In this document: positions 48,401 through 60,400 of the stretch, piece by piece
How positions within the stretch are numbered: position 1 is the first letter of the stretch
Layout of the letters: each line of letters begins with the position of its first letter
DNA from: Rhipicephalus microplus
Taxonomy: Eukaryota; Arthropoda; Arachnida; Ixodida; Ixodidae
Length of the DNA: 64,000 nucleotides
Reading direction: 5' to 3'
Assembly (NCBI RefSeq): GCF_043290135.1
Contig: NC_134702.1
Coordinates: forward strand, 83,549,817 to 83,613,816
Made by a program: the position numbers and the translations under genes
The notes under the pieces: generated by a model
Databases searched by the model: none
Told to the model about the DNA's origin: nothing
Seen by the model: the letters and a program-made list of their open reading frames with translations, nothing else

Positions 48401-51400
48401 TGCGTACGGCTCAAAGCCCAAAAGCTCTAGTAGATACACTGTAGTTCGGGAAGGTCAGCCATCCTACGCTGCGTGTCCATGACATTATGGTATTGTTAGG
48501 GTGGCGACGGCATTGCAGTAGAACAGTATGATGTTACAAACTACAGTCAACTAAAGTTTAAAAATATATAGCTGCGTCGCCATGTTTTCTTGACAACAGA
48601 CTTTTCATTGACCGTCTTAAAGTGACGTCAGCTGCGAAGTTGACGGGTTCACGAGCTGGAAAACCGAAATCGCGCTTTTTTAGTTATTCAGCGAGCCCAT
48701 ACGACCAAACGAGTTGAGGTATAATATTGAATGAACAGACGGGATTCTGAATACACCCGTAGTTAAAAATTTTTCACGAACATTTCACGACACCTTCAAT
48801 GTACACGCCACAATACACACGACTGCACTTTTTACAAGTTTTCCAATAAGAACAAAGGACAATCTTCACTGCCTACAGAATTACCCACAATGCTAGTTCT
48901 AACGCATCTTAGTGGTTCGAGGCAACGGCTGTGGTTTCTGGAATGACACAAGCACAGCACAACTCTATCAATCAATTAGGGCGAAGGTGCATGGCACCCT
49001 CTTAGTTTACGATGGCTTTGAAAGTTGTGGCAAAGCGGGAAAATTGAGTCTGGAGGACGCCGTAGGCTTTCAAAAGCTATTCTCAATTACTAAAACTGAG
49101 TCTGGTATAAAACCTTTACTTGCAACCATTCAGGGCTGTTCATGGCGGTGCTATGACCCCAGGAAACAAGAAATCTAAACGTACCGTATTTACGCGATCG
49201 TAGGTCTACCCATTTTGTCCTATTTTGAAATCTGAAGTTGGGGCGGTCGATGTAGAATCGAAGACAATTTCGGTGTAAAAAATCTTTTTGAAAATTATCT
49301 TCGCGTATTTCCACAAAGCTAGCTTTCCTGCACAGCTTTCAAGTACCGTATTTACTTGAAAATAGGTCGGGCACGAATATACGTTGACCCCTACTTATAG
49401 TGTTCTACGAGAGACAAAAAAAAATATTTGAATATAGGTCGACCAATGTTTTTTTTTCTTTAGTTTAGAAACAGAAATTGAAACGCAGCACACCTTTATT
49501 TACATAACTCAGCGCCCTATTCATTGCCGGGGCCATCATCTTGTCAGATGTGTAAGATGATATTGTCATCGAATTCTTAGCAAGCATCTGCAACTTCCCA
49601 AATGACATCGTCCTTGCTGCCGATTGCTGAACCGCGAAAAGCACTACGCCGACATTTGCATGCAAACAGATTGTCCTGCTGCTTTCGCCAACCCCTAATC
49701 AACATCTCATTTACACAGAACTCTCGATACAAGGCACAATTGGTCGAGTACTCGGTAAAAAGTATCACTTGGCAGTTGGTCACTTGTGTAGCTCTGCCGA
49801 CACGATATTGTCGCAACCACGCAAAACCAAATGGTGGCAGAGGTAAGAAGGCGGCGCCTAATCTCTGCAGCCCAGTAGGGAGCAGGGCACAGCGCCTGAG
49901 GCAAATGCGTACCACCACCCTGCCACGCCGATTGTACAATGAGCAAAGCGTGAAGCGGTGAGGCTGCGCGCCGGAAGGCAGTACCAGAAGCACGGATATT
50001 GTGGGTGTTACCGCGAACACGGTGGAGCGGCTGCATTTCACAGGGGCGGTACATGGCTATTGCATGAATAACTTTTTTCGTAATTACTTAAGTAGTGAGA
50101 AAGGAGGAGGAGGGTCTTTATTTCAGATTTTAGGTATATAACATGTGCATGCAGCAGAAACCGCTTGAAGAACATTGGGTGCGGCAGTTGACCGCTATAA
50201 GCTAGGCACTTTTGGTTTGGTTTGATCGTGAATATAGGTCGATAGCTGATTATGAACATCTTTTTGCGGAAAAAAAAGGTTGACCTATATTCAAATAAAT
50301 ACAGTACTGCTGTAAAGCCACCTTCGAAAATCAGTGGCTTTACAATGTGCTAAAAAATTTTTTTAAGAAAATGTGCGCGTGCTCCCCTCTTTATTATTAT
50401 TATTTTTTTTTTGATGCTGTGACATTTTCGGGGGTTGACCTACATTTGAGTTTACTTACAATCTTGTAAGTACTGTACTCTAATTTTATTTCGTTGCACA
50501 ATCATTTCCCAAGCTTTCTCACGATACGAATCTTTTTCGTGACCCCACGAGATACATGCCACCGAGGTTTTACTGCATCTCTGCACCACAATACATCACT
50601 ATACAGCAAAACTTACATGGTGACCGACGGCTAGGCTAGGCTTCATTTAGCGTTAAATGCATGTCATCCAGAAGCATCGATGGCACCCACCTCAGCGACA
50701 TTCTCGGGCCCGCCGAGTTCGTCAATGAGTTGATCCAGTGTGTTGGGAGGCAGTTTGTCCCCAAGGTTTTCCAGTCGCTCAAGCAGTTCCTGCTTCATGG
50801 CTGCTGCCTTCTTTTCGCTGTCAACGGTGGGCACATTCCGGACAACTGGCTGCGGAGCGGCGCCTGCAGAACCACACCAGCACAGCAGCCAGTTAGGAAA
50901 ATTTTTAATCATTAAGTGCAAAGGTAAAAACTCGTTAAGCAAGAGTATTCGCACTGGCAATCCATGAAATCTAGGCTCAACACCAAGCCTGGTTAAGGCA
51001 GCGGGGAAGGCTGCAGTTCCTTACATTTGGAATTTCAACTTCTGCAACGCCACACAGCTGCTTCATACTTTACAGACAATTCTACACTAGTGCGAATATT
51101 CGTGCCATTCAAGTATTTTGAATAAGTTATAGAATGAACTAATTTAAGTGAATGAATTTAAATTATTGGAAATTTTGACGTGTTTGAAATGAATGAGTAG
51201 GTGTTTAATAGTCCGCATGTAACCCCTTGTAAGGGTGGTTGTACTGCAGTGGAGACGGGTGCTATACCGCGAATACACCCATCCAGAAAAAATCAGCACT
51301 GCTGCGAAGCCACACGTCAAGGTTAAATGTACATATTTAAACTCGCATGGATTCACGATTTTTGAAGTTTAAAAGCTTGTTTTACCAGTGTATATATGCT

Positions 51401-54400
51401 TTAGGTAAAGTGAATTTTAAAACTTGCTATATTTTGCAAGTTATCATTGGCATGCTACCGAAACCAAATCCTGTTAGTGTTTAGTGTTCAATGTTGCTTC
51501 CTCTTTAAACAAAAAGAAAAGTGGAATTTCAACATGCCTTGCATAAACTTAAAAAAGTATAGCACAGCTTAGTTAGGTCATGACAAGTATGCTCATATTT
51601 ATAATATGTGACATACTGAAATTACATGATTGTAAGTCAACTTTAGTGTAGATGGATTGCCTAAAACTGCACACACACACACACACACACAAAAGAACCA
51701 GCACATCTCATTGAAAAAAAAATAATAATTTACAATGTCTCCCAAAACAAAAGTCAATATCTAGTGTGCAAAGGTGGCTTAACGAACAGGCTTAAAAGCT
51801 GTGCAGGAAAGCTAGCTTTGAGAGAATATGCGGAGTTTATTTTCAGGAAGACATAACGAACAGGCTTAAAAGCTGTGCAGGAAAGCTAGCTTTGAGAGAA
51901 TATGCGGAGTTTATTTTCAGGAAGACATAACTACCGTAACTAGTTTTTGATTCTAGGTCGACCACCCAACTTCAGATTTGAAAGAAGGACAAAATGAGTT
52001 GACCTACTATCCTGTAAATATGCTATATTATTCAAATTCAATTCCAAAGTATATGACCAAATAACTGTTTGCTTCAAACCATAAATTTGTCATTCACACA
52101 ATCACAAAGTATAGAAAATTGAAATTGCTCCAGCCACAGTTCAAAAAGAGCCCGACGTTTCGAGACCGACTCGGTCCCTTCCTCAGGGGGTGACTGTCTT
52201 GGTCATGGAAGTGTCGTCGCGTCGTGTTCTCGCACCACGGCTCCGGCTTTCCCTTTCCACCACGTTTCGGAGACCATGAACATACACCGAAGGCATTGTT
52301 CCCAGCGAGCGGTTCACGTTGGCAGGCGTATGCTGAATGTGCCAAGACTCGAGCAAGAGCCTCTTTCCCAAATTCCGTTCTGTTTCAATAACAGAAGCGC
52401 CGTCTAAGTCAATTTTATGGTCGTGCTTCTCGCAGTGCTCCGCCAGAGCGCTACGTTGCCGGAGCCGTGGTGAGAGAACACGACGCGACGACACTTCCAT
52501 GACCAAGACAGTCACCCCCTGAGGAAGGGACCGAGTCGGTCTCGAAACGTCGGGCTCTTTTTGAACTGTGGCTGGAGCAATTTCAATTTTCTAAACTTTT
52601 CTACCCAGCCAGACAGATTGCTGTCAAAATGTTTACGTTTAAATCACAAAGTATGCACTACAGCTGTTTACTGACAATGGGCAAGCCTAGCAAGGGTAAA
52701 GTGTGGGATTGGGCTAGTTGGTTATCCATTAGTGAAGTTCTCAGTGCAAAAATTTCAGACAACGAACACAAGAGATGAGGACGAGCGCAGAGGCCTTTGA
52801 AGGAGCGCAGGTCACGGTAGCTCACTTACCGTTCCTCGTGGGCTTCTCGTGCTTCTTCTTCTTTTTGGTTTTTTGCTTCTTGTTTTTATTTTTAGATTTG
52901 TTCTTACGACTTGCCCAGGGATCTGAAAAGGGATGGTCCATTCATTATACCTAGTTTTGAATCACGCAACACTCAATATGCACTTTCTTTTTTTTTTTTT
53001 TGCCCCTAACACACATCAACCAGACAAATGCAGAGGCACGATAAGTGCCAATTTACCTTCACATTGCTTCAGGCCTTTTATCAAGCACTGCTAGTTTACT
53101 TATTAGTAACAATTAAAGGTTACAATTTAACTACTAAGATATCAAGTGAAACAGGCGCTCAAAATAATATGTCGGCACAGGTGAAAAGAACTAACCGTCG
53201 CTGTCCGAGTCATCACCAAAAGGGTTGAAGTCATCTTCTGCGTCCGATTCGACAGCCGAGCTGCCTTCGGAGTCCTCCGCTGCTGAACTGGACACAGACG
53301 GCTCAAAGTCGCTCTCCGGCTCACTCTTGACCTCAACGTCGCTGTCGTAGTCGTCACCCGAGGAAGCCTCCCTGTAGCGCTTCACCCCCTGCCGAGCCTG
53401 TCGAGCACTCTTCCGCTTGTGTCCCCCCGTCGACGAAGACGGGGGCGGCGAGGGGATCGGGTCATCTACAATGCCACCTAGCCCCAGAAGCCTCAGCGAC
53501 TTCTTGCGGTTGGGTGCCGGAAAATGCTTCTCGATAAGAGTCTGCAAGACTCCCCTGCATATGCAAAGACATCAGTGACACTGTGTGTCATCTGGGAAAA
53601 CATCATTCAACTTGGACATTCAGCGGTTGTACAGGCACACACTGCTCCCATGTTCCCTTCTTCGACATGCCACACACTACAGTACAATGCTGAGTATCCT
53701 CACCCCCTCCCAACTTGCTCCGTACAGTCATCACACAGTTCATCTATCAGCACTGGCGTGCCAGAATCCAATCCTGCTTAGCAGCTTCACCTCCAACTGT
53801 TAGCACATGAACATTATCATCATACAGTCGACTCCCCATAATTCGAAGTCACTTAATTGGAATTATCGGTTAATTGGAAGTGGAGTGGGGGTCCGTCAGT
53901 TTTGCATGCAGTTCAACAGAAAGAAATTCTCGGAAATTGGAAGCTAGAGGTCCGAAATTTCGGTTAATTCGAATTTATTTTCAATCAATTTCCCGGAGAA
54001 AATCGTAATGTTTGTTAAATTTCCTATTTTCGAAGTGCTAAACAACAATGCGTGTCCGACCAGCACCCAAGGGCATCGCAGTTGACCACAGCGCCGCAGA
54101 TCACGAAGCGGCTGCTCCGGCGGTTTCGGTTCCGGGCCTCATTGTTGATCTCGTTACGGTCGTGTGCGGACTTGGCGTTTCCACGTGCGACGAAGCTCCA
54201 CGTGCATTTACTATGGCAACTCGCGGGCCTTATCAGACGCTTGACTTGGCGACGAAAGTCAAAATTTTGAAAGAAGTTGAACAAGGAGGCACCGCCAAGC
54301 AAGATATTGCGCAGAAATACGGCATCAAGCCTAATACCCTGTCTAACATCCTGAAGAACAAGCGCTCGGTACTGGACGCATTCGAAAATGACCAGTTCAA

Positions 54401-57400
54401 GATGTCTCGCAAGACTTCTTGAACTGACATCAGCTGATGTCAGTTGCTTGTCTTGCTGATGTCATCAACTGACATCAGCAAGACATCAGCTTCGCTAATA
54501 CTTGGGAGTATATCGGCCGGAAGATATCTTCAATGCCGACGAGACAGCACCTTTTTACAGAATGTTGCCCCAGAAGACGCTGCCTTTAAGGACGATGACT
54601 GTGCTGCAGGGAAGCGTAGCAAAGAAAGAGTGTCGGTGCTGATAGCGGCGAACATGACGGGCACTGAGCGATGTCGCCTGCTCGTGATAGGCAAAACTGC
54701 TAAGCCTAGATGTTTCAAGGGGGTGAAAACGCTGCCTGTCGACTACGCGCCTAACAGGAAAGCGTGGATGACCACAGACCTATTCAAGAATCGGCTGACA
54801 AAATTGGATCGCAATTTCGCGTTATCTAAACGCAATGTATTGCTCCTTGTGCCCCGATAAAGTGCACACATGAATGTGCCGCCCTTGAGTGCAATACGTG
54901 TCGCCTACCTGCCAGCGAACACTACATCGGTGTTACAACCACTGGACCAGGGGATCATCAAAAACGTGAAAGTACTGTACAGGAAGCATCTTCTTGAGCG
55001 GATGCTGTTGTGTATGGACAATGCAAGTCAGTATGAGGTGAGCCTTCTCAGTGCTATCCATATGATGGCGCGAGCGTGGGGTCACGTAAAGGATGAAACC
55101 ATTGCGAACTGCTTTAGGGCGTGCGGCTTCATTCCAAGTGGTGCACATGATGGCGCGTCTTGTACAGTGGGGGAAGAAGACACAAGTGAGCTTGACCTTG
55201 ATGGTCTCCTGCCAGCTCTCGGCGACGTCCTTTTCGAAGAGCACATTGCCACTGACAATTCGGTAGAAACGTGCGGTGCACTGTCAGACGCTGAGATCGT
55301 GGAGATGGTTTGGCCCAGCGAGCCACTACCGCAGGCTGCTGATGTAGCCAGAGGCCTTGCCCTCGCGCAGCAGTTTTTCACTGCTGAGAGCAACGTCGAA
55401 GAAGCACTCGGGCACATATACAGCCTGCAGGACTTGCTTTCTGCTGCAAGATTCAGCAAACAGAAGCAAACGACAATTACAGATTTTTTTCTCATAAACT
55501 GCTTTGAAATAAATGTATTTTTTGTTCATTGTGGTTAATTGAAATTCTGCTTAATTCGAAGTTTTTCGTGGTTCCCGTGAACTTCGTAATAACGAGAGTC
55601 GACTGTAATTTGACATTTTCTTTCTGTGCCACATAATGGTCGCACCCCAAACTTGGCACACGACGTATGTTTGCCAGCTTCCTTGAAGCAAAAAAGAATG
55701 GCCTTCAACAGTTGCATCTGCAATTCAAAGGCAGTAGCTATGACCCATGTGCTTAACAACAGTAAGGCATTCACGACGTGTGTCTTGCCCAAAGCCATGT
55801 CGGCAAGAGCACATCAGTCGTGCTTCGATGCCATGCTTCCCGTAGTCTGTTGGTGTTTTCAGATTCCTTAGTATTTCATGCGTTCAGTTGCTGAGAGGGT
55901 TAAAACGCACCAGGCCATGAACGAGGAAGCAAGAGGAGTCCTGAGAAAATCCATGTGCACTCGGCCTATTTCCAGCAGGAAAGGTTTGTCACCGCCATTC
56001 TGAATGTTGACGCTGTGAGGATCTGAGGCGCGCCCGCGACCATTTCGCGGGCATTCCGCCACACGGCCACACCCTTTTGCTTTTCTGCTCTGCTAACACC
56101 ACGTGGCGATAGATGGCGCCACATGCGCGCCGAGGGAGCTGAGCTCTCTCCTCCGTGGTCGGCGCCGGGTAAGCACGTGTTTTCCTTCGTCGGCGTCCCC
56201 TTTGGGAATCGCCGGACTGTAGCCTGCCTGGGGTGGCCTTGGGCACCTCGGCAGGCGTGTTTACTTGAGTGCTAGCTTCGGTAGCGTACGCTAAGCCCAC
56301 AGCGGTGCCTAGTGCTTGAAGTGGTCGTACCACACCGAGCCGCACTTGCTGTAGGCCTACGCGTACGAGGTTTGCCCTAACACTCGCGACCAGGCCCAGT
56401 GGCCATCGTGAGAGTGCGTAGCATAGCCGCGAGGGACCTTTTCCCGACCGGCGTGTCAAAGCTCGCCATTGCCAGCTGCGACGTGCTCACGGTTTTCCCC
56501 TTATTGTGAACGTCCGCATGCGGGTGCCTTTGCTACCCGCGTCCTGGGAGCGGACGTTGTACTGTTGTTCAGGGTGCCGCCAGAGGCAATGAAGTGTTGT
56601 GCATTTAGTATTAGAACACTGTCTGTTTGCCACGCCGCGCTAAACGCCTTATTAGTTGAGCGCGCGCAGAGCGGTGCGCTACACGCGAGTAAACGGAGTC
56701 GCAGCCCTGTGGCTCGCTAAGCGTGAACCCGCGGTGATCATCCGCTGCAGTTAGTAGCGGGGTCACCATAACGCCATTCCACGATACTCCTAACCCCCCT
56801 CATCATTCACTTGGCCAGTTATTTTGATTTCCTACAGTCACTGGCAGAGAACTCTATGGTAATTATCAGTAAGTTTACTTTTACTGACAAGGATGAGAGC
56901 GATGTTCAGTCTTTCAGGCTCCCCATAGCACTAAGAAAAGATATGGAAGAGAATGTTATTGTATACAAGTCACCACAGGAACCACGCACAACATAAGACA
57001 GACATTTTTGTCATTGCACTCACTTGGCCGTAGAGACAAAGTCTGAGAGTTCACCGCCTTGTTCCTCTAGCTGTTCCAGTGTCCTAGCCTCCCCTGTGGA
57101 CTGCAGGCCAATCACCACGCACTGAAGGAAGAAACACATGAACATCTTGCGTGACATCCACACTCAAAATGTTCAGCGCTTTTACTACAAGCGTCTCATC
57201 ATTACATTTTAGACTAGCAGTGTCTTGGTCACAGTTGTCTAAGACCAAGACACTTCACAGGTCCCTAAACAAGCCTACCCAAGTGAGGGTCAGAAAATTC
57301 AGCATTGGCACTTGCATGCAGTTTCTGACTAGCTCCATATTACCGCAGTTTACAATGTCCACACAGGCCAGGTTCTGCCATGTCCTTTTACAAAAACACA

Positions 57401-60400
57401 AAGGCCAGACTTCTTCGGAGAAAAGATATGCCAGTGGGATAACAATACAGTAGAACCCCTTTATAAGAAGCATGCTCCGGGCAGCAATTGCTGTCTTTTA
57501 TATGAGATGTCTCTTATAAGCAGGTACCATGTATGCATTTTCTTATCAAGCCATATCTTATTATAAGCACACTGGTGTTTCTTATACCCATTTGTCTCTT
57601 TAACAGTGCCTCTTCTAAAGAGGTTCGACTGTATTACAACCGGGCAAGCCTGTCCCAGTTATCCACGAGTTCCACGCAAACTTAAGAATCCTATCACAAT
57701 TGGTGAAGCACAAGGAATTGCGGATAACGCGCACTTGTGCTCGTGGGTAATCCACTGCTCACCTTGTCATTTTTGACAGCCTCTCGGGCCAGGGACACCA
57801 CGTGCGGTACCTTCGAAGCGATGCAGAGGTACTTGAAGAAACGCTGGTGCGAGGCCCAGAACTGGCCCCACATAGTCTTCTTGATGCGCGAATCACCCTC
57901 CATCAGCTCAGCTGCCTCTTGGAACATTGCACGAGCATCCACCCACTGCACAACAGCAAACAACCACTAAGAGAGGCACAAGGTTGCAATGACCACTGTC
58001 GGCCTGGCCGCATGCAGATGTCAAGTGAAACAGGCAATTATTTTCCAATCACTTAGCTTTTCAGATTTGATTGATTGATATGTGGTGTTTAACGTCCCAA
58101 AACCACCATATGATTATGAGAGATGCCGTAGTGGAGGACTCTGGAAATTTAGACCACCTGGGGTTCTTTAACATGCACCCAAATCTGAGCACACCGGCCT
58201 ACAGAATTTTCGCCTCCATCGAAAATGCAGCCACTGCAGCCGGGATTCGATCCAGCGACCTGCAGATCAACAGCCCAGTACCTTAGCCACTAGAGCACCG
58301 AGGCAGGGCACTTTTCGGATGCGATTACTTTTGATATTACTAGAACAACACCATCTCCTACTCCACAGACATAACTCATGGGATCCGAAATTTCAAGCTC
58401 CTTACAATGAGACATTGAAGTTTGTAGTTCGCCTATACAACCACAAGCCAATAAAGCCACTGGGCTTAAGGGGAGACGCTCCTCGAAAGCACTTTTTTTT
58501 TGTTATTCAACTTAGAGCTTCAGAAATTGGACCACTGATGCAGTTTTTCCTCCTGATTCCAAATCTGTAATCAGTTTTTACATAAGTGCAATAGTTTGGG
58601 AGTTGTGTTTCAAGTAATGGTGAAACTTGATAAGTTTTCCGGGAACTTTCGCGCATACTAAATGTTCATGCAGAGAGTTGTTCAATGGCTCCTTTTGCTC
58701 CCTATTAGCCATAGAGTGCCGATATCTAGCTAGAAATTGTGCTCCAACTTTGAAACTATGAAAAAAACATCTGTGTAGCAAACTACCCTTTTTTTTCCAC
58801 TCGACCACCATTAAATTTATTAATAGATATTTACAGCTGATAGGTTGTGCTGATTCAAGTAGATATCGGCACCCTACGCACTCTCCTCAATGTGTGTGCC
58901 AAATTTCGTCGTCGTATGACCATTCTAAGTGCCCGAAACACTTCCCGCAAAAAATGCAAATTGGCCAAAATTGCGAAATGAGAAAAACGCGTTTGAAAGT
59001 TTGAAAGTCTGTATTTACAAAAATGAAAAACGCAGTAGCACGAAACTTGTGCTGAACACATACACACATGTCCAGAGGGAATATCAGTTGTCTAAAACTC
59101 TCCAGCACCGTAGGTTTTCCCTTCCCGGCTGGTGCGGCAGGACTCTTCCACCCGGGCCCTCTTGGCTGCACTGCGACGGTGTGCCCTCGCCTCAGCGGTC
59201 TGACGCACATTCATCTTGTGCATGCGCATGCTGTCTCGGCGGTCGCTGAGGGTAACCAGGGCCTCCGAAGGAAGCACCCCAAGCTCTTCCAGCACCTTTT
59301 CAAAGCTCGCGTGGCCCCGGTTGAACCACAGGACTGCAATGGCTGTGGCTGTTTCCACAGCAGTCCGGGAAGCAAACCGGGTCTTTGGACACAGCAGCCA
59401 TATTTTGCTGTTCAGGGACTCGGCCGCGTTCTGTGTCTTGCCGTGGAGGCACCGGGCAAGCAGCTTCGCATCTGTGAGACGCTTGTAGATTGGGAGGACT
59501 GCCAAACCCTGGGCCTTGGTCAGGAGGGGGGTGTGGCACGGTGCAGGCTGGCCCTGCGCCTCAGCACGTCGGTGCTTGCACCACGAGTCTGGGCCTGCAG
59601 GACAGAACTTGTGACTTCCAGCACCGTCTGTTGAGCACGAGTGCAAACATGAGGCCCATATGGCAGTGTACATCTTGTGGACATTTCCCCGATTGTTCAC
59701 AATGGCCACCTGAAAGTAAGTTTGAAGCTTCTGGATGGTGGTCTCCTTCAGCTTCTCCCCTCGTGGAAGTGGCGTTGGCAGCTTCCGCAGGCCGGTGCCC
59801 AGACGTTTCGCCACGTGGTTGGTGCACTCCTCTTTTTCAATTGGAGTGTCAGGGTACACGTTGGCATCACAGACCCCGTTGTAGGCCTTGCTGTCTCCAT
59901 CGCTTAGGAAGATGGTGAACCGCAGGGGTGTCTCATAGTCCACAGTCCTCTGCCAAATGCGCACTGCAGCTTCGGCCTCCATGGCATGCGAAGAACAGTC
60001 GCAATTCTTCTCACAAACGGGATGATGAAACGCCTGCCATGTTTCTTCATCGCCTCCCATGTCGTTATGCAAACTGCACGCCAGGCAGAAGTTGGAAAGC
60101 ACTTCATAGTCCAGGCACAAACCAGTGTCCAAGGACACTACAGTTCCCACACCATTGTGGCTTTTGTGGCCTCTTTTTTGCCATGTGCCGTCAAACATGA
60201 CTGGCACGTCACTGTTACCAGCCACCTCTTTGGTGACGCTGCGTGCCCTTTGCATGTTTTCACAGACAGCCTTCACTGCCGCACTGTGAATCTTTTTGCC
60301 GATAGCATGGAAGGTCTTATGGTGCATAGGGTTTGGCAATCCAACTACTGCACAAAATCGTGAAAGTTGCTCATGCCCGATACCGACGGCACGCGCTGCA

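Larger units (their letters stand above)
47548..50690 (-). other. SBNO intron, 3.1 kb
   Basis: Contains repeat family X copy 1 (49186-49345, continuing at 50307) interrupted by a pogo-like element (49346-50304). 47600-48900 has several open frames up to 110 codons with no recognisable domain and no splice support; it may be an unnamed transposon. Confidence 0.75.
52112..52593 (-). mobile_element. Penelope-like element 3' end with 136-bp inverted repeat
   Basis: Two 136-bp arms (52112-52247 and 52458-52593) are reverse complements with one mismatch seen, around a 210-bp spacer. The spacer on the minus strand encodes the C-terminal part of a Penelope-like GIY-YIG endonuclease region. Each arm ends in cagttcaaaaagagc (or its complement) next to a hammerhead-like core. 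Penelope-like elements are known to carry hammerheads in their terminal repeats and to insert with inverted or partial terminal repeats. The copy is heavily 5' truncated. Confidence 0.8.
50864..52829 (-). other. SBNO intron, 2.0 kb
   Basis: Holds AT-rich repeat copy C, a CA microsatellite, repeat family X copy 2 with a 74-bp tandem duplication, and the Penelope-like fragment with two candidate hammerheads. Confidence 0.8.
53825..55605 (+). mobile_element. Tigger-family DNA transposon, 1,781 bp, decayed
   Basis: Inverted ends cagtcgactc and gagtcgactg are flanked by TA on both sides (53823-53824, 55606-55607). Inner ends share aattcgaa blocks. It encodes a broken pogo/Tigger transposase (separate entry). 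It lies antisense to SBNO inside an intron. Confidence 0.9.
53555..57023 (-). other. SBNO intron, 3.5 kb
   Basis: Contains a decayed Tigger element (53825-55605) and a probable solo LTR (56014-56768). 56790-57000 shows no feature. Confidence 0.8.

Noticed and set aside
52458..52515. Protein-coding start of the minus-strand frame beginning [12 protein letters not shown]
   Set aside because: This part lies in the right arm of the inverted repeat and is the antisense of the element's own 3' end, so it is not original coding sequence.
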